DNA of 64,000 bases from JAGQPD01 sp020426865 (GCA_041399065.1 JAWKTN010000008.1:310001-374000), one strand, 5' to 3'; shown: positions 27,720 to 37,640, counted from the stretch's first letter. The notes: generated from the letters alone by a model not told the origin. A program made the numbers and translations.

Positions 27720-28227
27720 GATAGTTCCCGCGTGCTGATTGTCGTCGGCCGTTTGGCGATCGCAAATTACAAACTATTACTCACGATTCAAGAGATTTCA
27801 CCGCACCTAATGTACCGCGCCGCAGACGGACGCTCTATCCGCCCTGGCGCACCTGAATTGCCGCATAATGAGAGAGAAACGGACTCCTAGTGCCGTGTGA
27901 CACCGAAGAATTAGAGTGTGGTCGTTGGCCGCCTCCCCCGGACACACACCATGGGGAGCCTGCGGGTTTACTGTCAAAAATGGGTGCGTACGGGGCCCCC
28001 TCTCCCCCGTAAGGAGTTGCGAACGATAAGCGGCGTATGCATGTTATACGTTGCCGCAACTCCTTATGGGGGAGAGGGTTGGGGTGAGGGGGCGGAAGCG
28101 GAGCCGGCGTCGCTTGCACAGCATGCACCACGCGCCAACACGAGTCTCATTGAGGATTTTTGACAGTCCACCCTGCGGGAGAGGCAAATCGGTAGGCCGC
28201 GTCCAAATTCTTAGGTGTCACAAAGCA
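27720..28227. repeat. gap holding a hierarchical inverted-repeat element
   Basis: No gene is supported. Three nested inverted repeats occupy 27887-28231. The outer arms are 27887-27913 and 28205-28231 (23 of 27 positions match). The middle arms ACTGTCAAAAAT / ATTTTTGACAGT lie at 27970-27981 and 28156-28167. The inner palindrome from about 28000 to 28076 pairs CTCTCCCCCGTAAGGAGTTGCG with CGCAACTCCTTATGGGGGAGAG. The direct repeat CCTGCGGG flanks the middle arms at 27959-27966 and 28172-28179. Confidence 0.85.
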
Positions 28228-29580
28228 CTAGCGAACGCGGCACTGGAAGCGGATCACGCCACCCTGGCCAGGTTCGAGCGGTTCGGTGATCTCCCAACGC
28301 AATTGCAGCGACTCGCCCTCGTTCCGCTTCGTGCTGAACGTGGCCGTCTTCGAGCACTGTTGCGAGTCCTTGACGTACTCCAATCGCGTTGTCAGGCTGT
28401 CGATGAGCGTGACATTGCCGATTGGCAGATCGCCCACGTTGTCGAAACGTAGCGTAAAGTCCACGATCTCGCCCGGTAGCGCGTCGGCTTGCGAGGCCAG
28501 CTTGATGATCCGCATCCGACCTCGGTCCTGCAATTCGTATTGCACGAACGTTTGCGGCGTGCCGTCGGCCTCGACGGTAAGCGGTAGTTGACCGTCAACG
28601 ACCAATTGCACCGCTTGATTGAGCGACCAAGTAAGCGCCGAATCGACGCTGGTCGCCAAACGCGGCTTGTCGTTCGTATCGAACAGGCCAGTGCTTACAA
28701 CCTGAAAATCTTCGTACGGTAACAGCGCTTCACGATTTTCATGGGGCACGATGCGATTGTCGACCAGCAGACCTTTTTGTTGGTCTTCCACGGCTTGCGC
28801 CGCATAGGTGCCGATTTGTCGCACGGTGGCGATCGGCTGTTTTACGCCGTCGGCAATTGTCGATTCCGCGAATTCGCCTACCGGTTCGCCCGTCCGGATC
28901 GGCGTGGCGATATCCAATGCGCTGGCGACGCCCGCACCGGAGACTTTGCGGACTGCGGCGAAACGCGGGGCGTAAATACAGACGCGGTTGCTGGCAACCA
29001 CCTCCACGCTGCCGCCCAGCGTATCGTAGTGTCCCACCGTATCCTCCAGGTCGATCCCCGAAGCATTCCATTGTTGATCGACGCGGGCCGGCAGATGATC
29101 GTCGCCGCCGTCGCACAGGTATTCATCGCGTGGCCACGGGCCCTTGATGCCCGGTGGTCGCCAGGGGCAGGGGGCACCATCCGCGTCGCACGCGCCGCAG
29201 GCCTCGGCCAACGGATCGCCGTCGAAACCGACGAGGTCAATTTCATTCGGACGCGTGAGAAACTTGCCACGCGGTGGGATTGTGCGATCAGCGTTGGATG
29301 CTATATCTCCCACGACGACCTGATAATTAGCTGTTGATGCCGTCTCGGGGTAGGCGGTTGGTTCGTCATCCGCACGAAGAATCGCTCCGGAGGGATTTGC
29401 CGCTGGGGCAGCGATTCGAGCCAGCGACTCCACGGACAAACCGTCGTCGGTGATCGTCGTACGGACCGACGGTGCTTGGCACGAACACAACAACATCGTC
29501 GCGAAGAAAATAATCCCCCAGCGAAAAGTCTCGCGGGACCACGGACGTGAACAGTGGCGGCATGCGTGCGGATGATTCAT
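28228..29580 (-). CDS. DUF11-domain lipoprotein
   Basis: 450 residues with a lipoprotein signal (FFATMLLCSC, lipobox Cys34). The last 110 residues form a DUF11-type beta-sandwich: DFTLRFDNVGDLPIGNVTLIDSLTTRLEYV, then LRWEITEPLEPGQGGVIRF. The middle carries two Cys-rich stretches (ACGACDADGAPCPW, DEYLCDGGDDH) and VCIYAPRFAAVRKVSG. DUF11 domains occur in surface and wall proteins. It is the third of three same-strand envelope genes (31786 to 28228), so a shared surface structure is likely. Its stop codon lies inside the right arm of the repeat at 28205-28231. Confidence 0.82.
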   Translation of the reverse strand: MNHPHACRHCSRPWSRETFRWGIIFFATMLLCSCQAPSVRTTITDDGLSVESLARIAAPAANPSGAILRADDEPTAYPETASTANYQVVVGDIASNADRTIPPRGKFLTRPNEIDLVGFDGDPLAEACGACDADGAPCPWRPPGIKGPWPRDEYLCDGGDDHLPARVDQQWNASGIDLEDTVGHYDTLGGSVEVVASNRVCIYAPRFAAVRKVSGAGVASALDIATPIRTGEPVGEFAESTIADGVKQPIATVRQIGTYAAQAVEDQQKGLLVDNRIVPHENREALLPYEDFQVVSTGLFDTNDKPRLATSVDSALTWSLNQAVQLVVDGQLPLTVEADGTPQTFVQYELQDRGRMRIIKLASQADALPGEIVDFTLRFDNVGDLPIGNVTLIDSLTTRLEYVKDSQQCSKTATFSTKRNEGESLQLRWEITEPLEPGQGGVIRFQCRVR

Positions 29581-29618
29581 GTTGACAGTGCGTCTCCTCG
29601 CGAAAAACTCGCAGCCAT

Positions 29619-30515
29619 TTAGTAGCGTCGCGCTGCCGCACGATTGGGCAGCGTTATTCGCGATGGGGCTGGCATGAACGTCGTCGCGGACTGGCCCTGT
29701 GGGTGACTCAAATGCGTTATTGGTGCAATATACGGTTCCGTGCCGCGTGACGCCGTTGGTGGCGCCGCTGGTGCCGTCGTGCTGGCCATTAGATGCTCAA
29801 CCGGCGGCGACCCCAACAGGAAACCATCGTCAAGCCCGTCGGCTGTAGGTGTTCGGGAGCCGATCTTCAGGATCACCATCGGTCGCCCCAAGACGTCGGC
29901 AACCTGCAGCGGATCGTCACTTGGTAGTACTTCGAAATATCGTTGCCCGGCGGTTTGTGATTCACGTTCCGGTACGGCACTTTGCGGTGTTTCGAGATAG
30001 ATCACGCGCGTCACCAGGCGATTGTTCAGCGCCAACGCGAGATCTTCTTGTGTCAGTTCGATCGGAATCGGGTACCGTTCGCGTTTTCCTTCCGGCGGAT
30101 ACAGTCGGTCGATGACCTCGACCGTCGGATAGAGCTGAACCTGCTCGCGATTGCGCAGGCCCGATACCTGAAAACGATACGCATGCCCGATCAGCAATCC
30201 AACTTTGATGCTGCCGACCGACGGTGTTGCGAATCCTTGCCCGTCAGCGACAGAGATCTGCAGTCCGTCGCCATACAGTTCTACCGGTTGATAGTATCCG
30301 GCCCGCGGTCCACCGCGTGCGAGCTGTTGGCGACCAATCGCTCCCGGCTCCATGTCCGCGCGGTACTGCGAATGCACTTGTGCAATCGCGGTACTCGAGG
30401 TCACATGGCAAGCCAACAGTTGCACGCAAGTGGCAAACGCGGCCAAGAATACGCTGCGGTAACCAGCCCGACCCGTCCAGCGCTTCGAGTGATTCGAGGT
30501 GGTGGTGCGAGTCAT
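29619..30515 (-). CDS. exported envelope protein, related to the 30638 gene
   Basis: 298 residues from the ATG at 30515; the frame to 30602 adds a weak leader. A signal sequence (FLAAFATCVQLLACHVTSS) is followed by a domain shared with the gene upstream. GHAYRFQVSGLRNREQVQLYPTVEV and IELTQEDLALALNNRLVTRVIYLETP line up with GGLYRLKVTNIPDREGIELYPTLEI and VQLTVDDFSQVVTGNFVTKVIYLPDP. The tail is Pro/Ala/Ser-rich. It lies between its relative and the DUF11 lipoprotein. The function is unknown; the shared domain has no name I can give. Confidence 0.75.
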   Translation of the reverse strand: MTRTTTSNHSKRWTGRAGYRSVFLAAFATCVQLLACHVTSSTAIAQVHSQYRADMEPGAIGRQQLARGGPRAGYYQPVELYGDGLQISVADGQGFATPSVGSIKVGLLIGHAYRFQVSGLRNREQVQLYPTVEVIDRLYPPEGKRERYPIPIELTQEDLALALNNRLVTRVIYLETPQSAVPERESQTAGQRYFEVLPSDDPLQVADVLGRPMVILKIGSRTPTADGLDDGFLLGSPPVEHLMASTTAPAAPPTASRGTEPYIAPITHLSHPQGQSATTFMPAPSRITLPNRAAARRY

Positions 30516-30637
30516 GTGGCTGATTTCCCTGATAGAACTTTCGATGTTGACGAGACTTCCGTGTGGTTGTCCGGGTGCCCACGCGGTGGCGATCTCTCCC
30601 ATTCGGCATCGTCACCACGCTGGCAGGTTTGATCTTG

Positions 30638-31786
30638 TTACTGCGGTTGAGCCCCAACGTGTGGGCCGCAAGTCGGATTGTTGTACTCACTGATCCACGC
30701 TCGATCACGTGGTGCCGGATACGAAACTCGCGGATGCTGCTTCACGTTGATCCGGATCGTATCGGTCGGGTCCGGAATATACGTGTGCGTGCGATTGTGA
30801 ATGACATGTTTCTGTAGTCCGGCCGGGGCGCCCAATGGAATATGAGGCGGACCGGGTAGGCCAATCGGTGTGCCGGTGATCGGCATGCCGTAGGCCGCCG
30901 TCGATACGCCCGCTACGTAGCCAGGCATGCCCATGTGGCCGCCCGACATGCCGGCGCCGCCAGCTTGAGCGACACCGCCTGCGCCACCGTCCAGGCAGGC
31001 TAAGGCACTGACAACCCCCGCACCCGCTTCGTTCATCATGCCCGGCATCTCGATGTTCTTGTTGCCGACTCGCAGTACTGCCAGAATCGCGCCACGGCGA
31101 TCGGCTTCCACGATCGGGTCAACACCCGGATCCAAACGAGTGCTCACGAGCGTCTCAACGCCGGCAACCGCAAGGTCCTGGAATTCCGGATCGGGCAAGT
31201 AAATTACCTTGGTGACAAAGTTGCCCGTTACGACCTGACTGAAGTCGTCGACGGTCAACTGCACCGGAATCGCGTTGTGGGCGAGGAACGCTACCGTCCG
31301 CGGTGTCGCGCGGCCAATTTCCAGCGTTGGGTAGAGTTCGATTCCTTCCCGATCCGGAATGTTCGTGACCTTCAACCGGTACAGGCCGCCTTGCTGAAAG
31401 TTGGCGCGTCCGGGCGTGATGATCGGGGCCGAATCAAACGTTCCCGATCCACTCGAATCGTAGACCACCTGCATGCCGTCCAGCTTCGTGAACAGCACCT
31501 GAGCACTAGGCATCATGCCGCCAATGCCCGTCACGCCGCCATCGTCGTAGCAGTCGCCGGAAGGGCCGATCGGCATCTCCGCCGACGTAAGTACCCCAGG
31601 CCCGGGACCGGCAACCCCTGGACCGGGTGCCATCAAGCGATCGACCGGTGGAAGATTGTAGCCCGGACCGTGGCCCATCCCCTGGATCGGCTTGCCGGGT
31701 AAATTCAGTCTGCCGTTGGCCTGGCAGCCGAAACAGGCGATCGTCGCCGCAGCGACAACGGCCCATAGGTGATAGCAGCGTTTCAT
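30638..31786 (-). CDS. Gly/Pro-rich lipoprotein, related to the 29619 gene
   Basis: 382 residues from the ATG at 31786. The lipobox is IACFGC (Cys21). A Gly/Pro-rich stretch (APGPGVAGPGPGVL) leads to the domain shared with the next gene (GLYRLKVTNIPDREGIELYP...VTKVIYLPDPEF). A Gly/Met/Ala-rich C-terminal region ends with HNRTHTYIPDPTDTIRINV. It is first in the row of three envelope genes. The shared domain twice keeps the R-E-x-(I/V)-(E/Q)-LYPT-(L/V)-E core, which suggests a beta-rich structural fold. Confidence 0.75.
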   Translation of the reverse strand: MKRCYHLWAVVAAATIACFGCQANGRLNLPGKPIQGMGHGPGYNLPPVDRLMAPGPGVAGPGPGVLTSAEMPIGPSGDCYDDGGVTGIGGMMPSAQVLFTKLDGMQVVYDSSGSGTFDSAPIITPGRANFQQGGLYRLKVTNIPDREGIELYPTLEIGRATPRTVAFLAHNAIPVQLTVDDFSQVVTGNFVTKVIYLPDPEFQDLAVAGVETLVSTRLDPGVDPIVEADRRGAILAVLRVGNKNIEMPGMMNEAGAGVVSALACLDGGAGGVAQAGGAGMSGGHMGMPGYVAGVSTAAYGMPITGTPIGLPGPPHIPLGAPAGLQKHVIHNRTHTYIPDPTDTIRINVKQHPRVSYPAPRDRAWISEYNNPTCGPHVGAQPQ

Positions 31787-32045
31787 GGTTCCCCCCTTGA
31801 ACAAGTCTGCAAGCATCGAGTTCTAACTTTGCGTATCTCGGACTGTCCCGTCTTGGTACGTTTTCCGCCGCAGCGGCGCCAAAGCTGACGTGGACCTCGC
31901 CCGCCCAGAACCCTTACAATCCGTCCCAGGCGGCCATCGCCACGACTGACCCTACCCGGGAACTGCAGCCGCGCGCTGGTTTGACTGATGGGTATGTTCG
32001 GCCTGTTGCCACCCGTTTCTTTGGCAAAACCGTTAAATCCAGTAG

Positions 32046-33107
32046 ATGAAGACTATTTTTCCTATCCTCACACGCTTGGCTTGTAGCTTGCTATCGGTGT
32101 TCAGCACGCTGGCATCGGTCGCCGCGCAGACCGATATCCCGGTTTCCGTCCGGGCCGTAACGCCAGCAACCGTTGGAAATCCCGCGGAATCGACGGCCGC
32201 CACCCCGTCCACGCCAGATGGTGCCCCCGAGCAACCGCCATCGCAATTGATCCTGCAGCAGGCGATCCAGCGACTGGACCGTATTCCCTCGATCGCTGCC
32301 CGAGTGCGACATCGGGTGCAGCTGTTCGACCAGCAGCTGACCGGCACCGGGGCGTACGAACAATTCGACGACGACTTCGGCCGCAAGACGCGGTTGGAAT
32401 TACGAATCTCCGTGGGCGACCGTCCCACTAGTTTGCTGGAGGTCTGCGACGGCCGGTTCTTATGGAGCCACCGCGATGTGATCGCGATCGACGATCAGGG
32501 GGATGAGTTGCCGGATATCCGTCGAGTAGACTTGCGGCTTGCGCGGCGGGCGCTGGCTGTTTATGGCCCGGCGTACATGAGTCCGCTGCAACCGCAGATC
32601 ACGGTCGGAGGTTTGCCGCTGTTGATCGGCCAGCTCAATGACGCGTTTGTGTTCGGTAAGCTGGCGGAGACAAAACTGCACGGGGTTCCTGTATGGGTGA
32701 TCAGTGGCACTTGGCGGCCGCGGGCATTGGAGCGGATCTGGGCGGCGATCGACCAGCAGCAAGACGACACCGAGCGGTTATCCGCAAAGGACGCAGCCGA
32801 GCGCGGCCCCGACCAACTACCGGCACCCTTTCCGCATTCGGCATTGATCGCCTTCGGCAAGGACGATCTGTTTCCTTACCGTATTGAATACTTGCGACAA
32901 GAAGGGGAGGGGGGTGACACGGGGGAAACCTCGATTGTAACGATGGAATTCTTCGAAGTGCGGCTAGGCGCGACGATCGATCCGATGCGATTCGTTTATC
33001 AACCGGGAAATGCCACCATCTTGGACGACACCGAGTCGTATCTTGGGCAGTTCGGCATCAGTCGCCAGCAAGTCGAACGCATTCGCGCCGCGCGAGGGAA
33101 TGAATAA
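32046..33107 (+). CDS. exported protein of unknown function (possibly LolA-like fold)
   Basis: 353 residues with a signal peptide (LACSLLSVFSTLASVAAQ). After a Pro/Thr linker comes a mixed alpha/beta body: AIQRLDRIPSIAARVRHRVQLFDQQLTG, then LEVCDGRFLWSHRD, HGVPVWVISGTWRP and FPYRIEYLRQEGEG. The order of outer strands and a lipid-domain-like groove recalls LolA/DUF2092-type proteins. That is an impression, not a firm match. Members of such groups in planctomycetes are uncharacterised. It diverges from the envelope gene at 31786 and converges with the PQQ protein at 33186. Confidence 0.65.
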   Translation: MKTIFPILTRLACSLLSVFSTLASVAAQTDIPVSVRAVTPATVGNPAESTAATPSTPDGAPEQPPSQLILQQAIQRLDRIPSIAARVRHRVQLFDQQLTGTGAYEQFDDDFGRKTRLELRISVGDRPTSLLEVCDGRFLWSHRDVIAIDDQGDELPDIRRVDLRLARRALAVYGPAYMSPLQPQITVGGLPLLIGQLNDAFVFGKLAETKLHGVPVWVISGTWRPRALERIWAAIDQQQDDTERLSAKDAAERGPDQLPAPFPHSALIAFGKDDLFPYRIEYLRQEGEGGDTGETSIVTMEFFEVRLGATIDPMRFVYQPGNATILDDTESYLGQFGISRQQVERIRAARGNE

Positions 33108-33185
33108 AACTCCGAGCCGAAAACTTAGAGCCGACCTTGATCCGATCGCGGCTTACATATTCTCGAGCCCCAACTTGCTAAACCC

Positions 33186-34469
33186 CTACTTCTTCCGCAC
33201 ATCATACACAACCAAATCATCTTGATCGCGAATGAACAGCATTCCTCCGGCGATCACCGGATGCGGCCAGCTCTCGCGGTTATGCACGGCCAGCGGAAAC
33301 TGCCCCTTGAGTTCATACTTTTTCGACGTGCATGACACCAGTGCCATGGTTGCGTCTTGATAGCGAAAGTACAGATGCCCATCGGCGTAGGCGACGGCGG
33401 CCGAATCGCGACCCGGTCCGCGGCCGGGACGCCAGTCATCTTTGCCGGTGAGAAAATCGAAGCACAAGGGAAAGCCATTATTGTGTCCGTGACCCATGAA
33501 GACGTGGCCGTCTTTGAGGATCATGCCGCCGTGATGGTTTTGCTTTTCTTTCGCTGAAAAGTAGTAAATCTCCTTCCAGTTGAGTTCGTCGTGATCGCGC
33601 GAGATTTTTAAGAGTGCCGTGCCGCCGTCGCCGTAGCCACTGGACCCAAGCACGTAATCGCCGTCGACGAGCGGTGTCGGAATATTGGCAGTGCCGTTGG
33701 AGATTTTGTCGTAGATCCAGGCGGTTTTGTGCGTTGTGGCGTTTATGCTGACCAGTCCGATCCCTGTCAGCGTGATGTATTGTTTGACGCCGGCGGCGTG
33801 GCTGATCACCGGTGACGCATATCCGGCGCCACCGTGTCCCTTGCGCGGCGCACTCGGGTCGAGCGCCGCTTCCCATCGCAAGTCGCCGGTGAGTTTATCG
33901 AGCCCGATCAGGTGGGCTTCCACGCTACCCGGCGTCGCAATGACTTCGCTGCCGTCAACCAGCGGCGATTCCGAATATCCCCAGGTCGGCTCTTTGCCGC
34001 CAAAGTCGTCTTGAAACGAGACCTGCCAGATGATCTTACCGCTGTCCCGAGCGACACAAGCCAGCACGCCATCGCGGCTGATGCCATAGACACGATCGTG
34101 GTCGATCGTGGGCGTGCCATTGGGCTGTCTCTTGCCGAATGCGGCACGCCAGATTTCGGTTCCATTTTGGCGATCCAGGCAGATCATGAACCCTTGGCCG
34201 TCGGCTTCGCCAAGCGAGAACACCTGGTTGCCGGCGACGGCGACGGAAGAAAAACCGCTGCCCAGTCCCTTTGTCTGCCAGGCGATGGGCGGGCCCTCCT
34301 TGGGCCAGGCATCGAGCAAATCGTGTTCGGTCGAATCGCCATCGCCATTGGGCCCACGCCACCGAGGCCAATCGCCCTCGTCCGCGTAAGTCGGGCTCTG
34401 CAGCGCAATTGCGCATACGGCGGTAGCGATTAACAACCAGGAATTTGATTGGAAGTGAAATAGCAACAC
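33186..34469 (-). CDS. PQQ-like beta-propeller exported protein
   Basis: 427 residues starting at GTG 34469, supported by GGAG 7 bases upstream. A signal peptide (LLIATAVCAIALQSPTYA) is followed by the planctomycete opening WPRWRGPNGDGDS. Repeating WD-like blades follow (IDHDRVYGISRDGVLACVARDSGKIIW, GLDKLTGDLRW). This is a PQQ-binding-like/BamB-like propeller without the residues of a true quinoprotein dehydrogenase that I can confirm. It probably acts in the periplasm as a binding or scaffold protein. A second such gene lies at 50376. Confidence 0.88.
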   Translation of the reverse strand: MLLFHFQSNSWLLIATAVCAIALQSPTYADEGDWPRWRGPNGDGDSTEHDLLDAWPKEGPPIAWQTKGLGSGFSSVAVAGNQVFSLGEADGQGFMICLDRQNGTEIWRAAFGKRQPNGTPTIDHDRVYGISRDGVLACVARDSGKIIWQVSFQDDFGGKEPTWGYSESPLVDGSEVIATPGSVEAHLIGLDKLTGDLRWEAALDPSAPRKGHGGAGYASPVISHAAGVKQYITLTGIGLVSINATTHKTAWIYDKISNGTANIPTPLVDGDYVLGSSGYGDGGTALLKISRDHDELNWKEIYYFSAKEKQNHHGGMILKDGHVFMGHGHNNGFPLCFDFLTGKDDWRPGRGPGRDSAAVAYADGHLYFRYQDATMALVSCTSKKYELKGQFPLAVHNRESWPHPVIAGGMLFIRDQDDLVVYDVRKK

Positions 34470-34612
34470 AGGCGAGCTCCGAATAGGTTTGCAGTAGAAA
34501 TAAGGACAATTGCGAAGTCACTAGCTGGACATCGCCATATTCATCATTTGCTAGCACGGGTAAGTCGTGAATGGGACACGATTTATCGATATTGACATGA
34601 ACATGAAAAAAA

Positions 34613-34665
34613 GACGACCCTCCGTGTGTTAGATCATTTCACAAGGAAATCACGGAAGGGTCGTC
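34613..34665 (+). other. hairpin at the left end of the IS701-type element
   Basis: GACGACCCTCCGTG at 34613-34626 pairs with CACGGAAGGGTCGTC at 34651-34665 with one bulge, ending 3 bases before the transposase ATG. It could hide the ribosome site when the element is read through from outside, a known way insertion sequences limit their own expression. Confidence 0.65.
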
Positions 34666-34667
34666 CC

Positions 34668-36136
34668 ATGTCAACTCATGATATCGCAAAGTGTGGTAAA
34701 TTGCTGGCCCAGTTTCTGAGGCATTTCGCGGATTGCTTCGCCCGACGTGCCGGGCGAGCCCTGCTGTGGTTTACGTGCGCGGGCTGCTATCAGACGGGCA
34801 ACGAAAGAACGTGGAGGCGATGGCGTTGGATCAGAACGTCGCTCCCAGGACGCTGCAACGGTTTCTCGAATCGATTGTATGGGATGAGCAGATATTGCGA
34901 GACCGCTGCCAGCAACTGGTTGCCACCCAACATGCCAATCCAGACGCCATCGGCTGCATCGACGAGACCGGAGCCGCCAAGAGCGGCAACCACACTGCGG
35001 GCGTGAAACGCCAGTACAACGGCAATCGAGGGAAGATTGAGAATTGCGTCAACAATGTGGCAATCTCCTATTCAGCCCCGGGCTTCAACTGTTTGTTGGA
35101 CGCTCAGTTGTATCTGCCCAAGGTATGGACGGAAGATCCAGAGCGTCGAAGAAAAACCACATCCCCGACGACATCATCTTCAAGACGAAACCACAAAGCG
35201 CGTTGTCTCTGATTGACCGTATCAATGGCAACGGGATCGAAGTGATGGCGTGGACGGCGGACGAACTGTATGGCCGCGATGGCGCATTCCTGGACGGGCT
35301 GGACGAACGAAACGAAGCCTTTGTGGTGGAGATACCTCCTAACGCGCACATGTGGCTGTCGAAGCCGAAAGTACTGAAAATACCGGCTCGAAATGTGAAC
35401 GGACGTCCCAAGAAATACCCGCGACTTCGCAGACGCGATCAACAACCCAGCGAAGTTCAAAACCTGGCAAAGTACTCTCCGGTGTTTCGCGAGCAGACTC
35501 CTCAACGGTACCGCATCAACGACACGCACCATGGCGAGGAGGTAGGGGAGATTCGTTGGGAAACCTGCTGGCGAAAGACTCATACCGCAAAGCTTGTTAG
35601 TAAACAATGTACGTTGATCGTTGCCCGCAACGTATTGACCGGCGAAACAAAATACTTTCTTTCCAACCGTGTTCCAGGACGCGACGGTTGGTCGCTGCGC
35701 AAGCTACTGCGTGTTGCCTTCGGACGCTGGCCCGTCGAAAATTGTTTTCGAGAAGCCAAAGAGGAACTTGGTTGGGACCATTTCGAATGTCGTGGTTGGC
35801 GCTGCATCCACCGCCATCTGTACATCGCGATTCTCAGTCAGCTATTCTGTGCACAAGTTCGCCAGAAACTATCAGCCAGCGAAGATGTTCTCAGCGGCGA
35901 ACTATTAACCGTGGGACAAGTCCGACAGGCAGTCAACGTCTTCCTCGACTCCATCACTCTCACCTCGCGGTCGCAACCAACGCTACCAAGACGAAGTCCA
36001 CCGCCTAATCTATTACGCTCGCCGCAACGCCCAGGCGTCCAAGTCCCATCGAAAGAAACGTCGCAAGCGACTCGTGGAGCTTGGAATCGACCCAGACAAG
36101 ATCAAGTCCGTACCACCGAAAGCCCCACCATGCTAA
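34668..36136 (+). pseudogene. IS701-family transposase, broken by three frameshifts
   Basis: The coding line begins at ATG 34668 (MSTHDIAKCGKLLAQFLRHFADCFARR). It shifts frame near 34760 into VVYVRGLLSDGQRKNVEAMALDQ and CIDETGAAKSGNHTAGVKRQ, which holds the first catalytic Asp and is typical of IS701. It shifts again near 35150, at a run of A, into IPDDIIFKTKPQSALSLIDRI and WPVENCFREAKEELGWDHFEC with the catalytic Glu. A third shift near 35970 restores DEVHRLIYYARRNAQ to the stop at 36134-36136. Together the pieces match a full-length transposase of about 450 residues. The element is therefore dead unless frameshifting is used. Exact outer ends and target duplication could not be identified. 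Confidence 0.85.
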
Positions 36137-36572
36137 GCTCAAAACACCAAACATGGCGCTGTCCAGCGAAATATACGACTACGGCGGGGACGTTTGACCT
36201 GATGTCGGCTGGCGCCATCACGCTGACCGATGAATCGTAATCGAAGGTAGCGAAACGCATAGTGCTCAACTCGTCAATCTAGGTACGGCCCTGCAGTTGG
36301 TAAAGTGCTCGTGATGATGGACGTGTTGGCGAGCGACGCATGTTGTACAGGTCGAGGGCGGCCCGTAGCCGCCCCTACGGGCGTGTCCCGTTGGACGGTA
36401 AGTTTGCCGGCTAGTCGCGGCCCGCTCGCAACCAAACTGGGCGAACCGGCACGGGGGCGAGCCGTTGCGGCCGCCGCAATTAAAAGCCGGACGAAGCGGG
36501 GCAGGGGGGAGGTTGGCGGCTTTGCCGCCGGCAGGGGGTGTTTTGCCCCTTCTGGCGATGAATGCCGATGTG
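36137..36572. other. gap between IS remnant and pdxA
   Basis: No gene is supported. The first part is the right flank of the IS. From about 36350 to 36560 the sequence is GC-rich with short palindromes (GGCGGCCCGTAGCCGCCCC; GGCGGCTTTGCCGCCGGC) of the REP-like kind seen elsewhere in the window. Short frames here are shadows. Confidence 0.6.
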
Positions 36573-37640
36573 CTACCGCGTCAGCTGCCAGTCGAGTGCG
36601 GCTCGGTGGCGGGCTAATAGCGCGCAAGTGCGCAAGGCTTGGATCATGCCGCCGTATTGTGCTTGCTTCTTCCATGCTAAATCAAACGCCGTGCCATGTG
36701 CGACACTGGTCCGCACGATCGGCAACCCGAGCGTGACATTCACCGCCTGATGCATGTCCAACAATTTCAATGCGATGTGACCTTGGTCGTGATACATCGC
36801 CACAACCGCGTCGAACTCGCCATGAGCCGCGCGGGCCATGAGCGTATCGGAGGGGAGGGGGCCTTCAGCCGAGATTCCCATCCGCTTCGCTTGCTCAACC
36901 GCCGGCCGAATAATCGTGCGTTCCTCGCAGCCAAAGATCCCATCTTCTCCTGCATGGGGATTCAACGCACATACGCCGATCCGCGGCGCCTGGTCGATCC
37001 CCAAGCTCTTCAACAAAGCTCGTACCACCACATCAGCCAATCGAGTCTTCGCGATGATCTGCTCGGTCGTTATGTTCTCGATCGCATCCCGTAACGACAT
37101 GTGCAGTGTCACATGCACGACACTCAGTCCCGCCGGACCTTCCGCCCGATTGCCGGGCGGCAAGTGCAACATCATCGCGAAGTTGCGTACGCCACACGCC
37201 TCGGCCAACAGTTCCGTATGGCCCGGATACTTGTGCCCGGCCGCGTGCAACGCGCTTTTGCTGAGCGGCGCCGTCGTGATCCCGTCCACCTGCCCGGCCA
37301 GCGCCAATCGAGCCGCTGCGATCACCGCCTCGTACGCCGCCTGCCCGCCCGCTTGCGAGACCTTACCAGGCACAACGTCCAACGCCTGGTCGCCCCCCGT
37401 ATGGTAGCAAGGAATCCGCACCAGCGACGGTTCCGCTTCCGCTGGATCCGTGATCGGTACGACCTCAGCGTCAATGTTCCAAAGCTTCAGCGCCCGACGA
37501 AATATCGCCGGATGACCCACGACAAACGGCCGGCAAATATCGTGTACCGCCGAGTAACCCCAGGCCGCGACAATGGTCTCCGGTCCGATCCCAGCTGGAT
37601 CGCCCATCGTGACCGCAATCGTAGGTAATGGTTGGTTCAT
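36573..37640 (-). CDS. pdxA: 4-hydroxythreonine-4-phosphate dehydrogenase
   Basis: 355 residues, near the usual 330. It opens with TIAVTMGDPAGIGPE, the PdxA signature, and has the metal-binding HAAGHKYPGHTELLAEACG, the CALNPHAGEDGIFG stretch and MYHDQGHIALKLL. PdxA oxidises 4-phosphohydroxythreonine in the DXP-dependent route to pyridoxal phosphate. All expected ligands (His pairs) appear. It stands alone, 124 bases from the divergent membrane-protein gene. The final 25 residues (KKQAQYGGMIQALRTCALL) are slightly longer than usual. Confidence 0.93.
   Translation of the reverse strand: MNQPLPTIAVTMGDPAGIGPETIVAAWGYSAVHDICRPFVVGHPAIFRRALKLWNIDAEVVPITDPAEAEPSLVRIPCYHTGGDQALDVVPGKVSQAGGQAAYEAVIAAARLALAGQVDGITTAPLSKSALHAAGHKYPGHTELLAEACGVRNFAMMLHLPPGNRAEGPAGLSVVHVTLHMSLRDAIENITTEQIIAKTRLADVVVRALLKSLGIDQAPRIGVCALNPHAGEDGIFGCEERTIIRPAVEQAKRMGISAEGPLPSDTLMARAAHGEFDAVVAMYHDQGHIALKLLDMHQAVNVTLGLPIVRTSVAHGTAFDLAWKKQAQYGGMIQALRTCALLARHRAALDWQLTR

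Noticed and set aside
35144..35160. Programmed frameshift at the A-run in the IS701-type transposase
   Set aside because: Two further frameshifts in the same gene, and a family that is not known to use frameshifting, make decay more likely.
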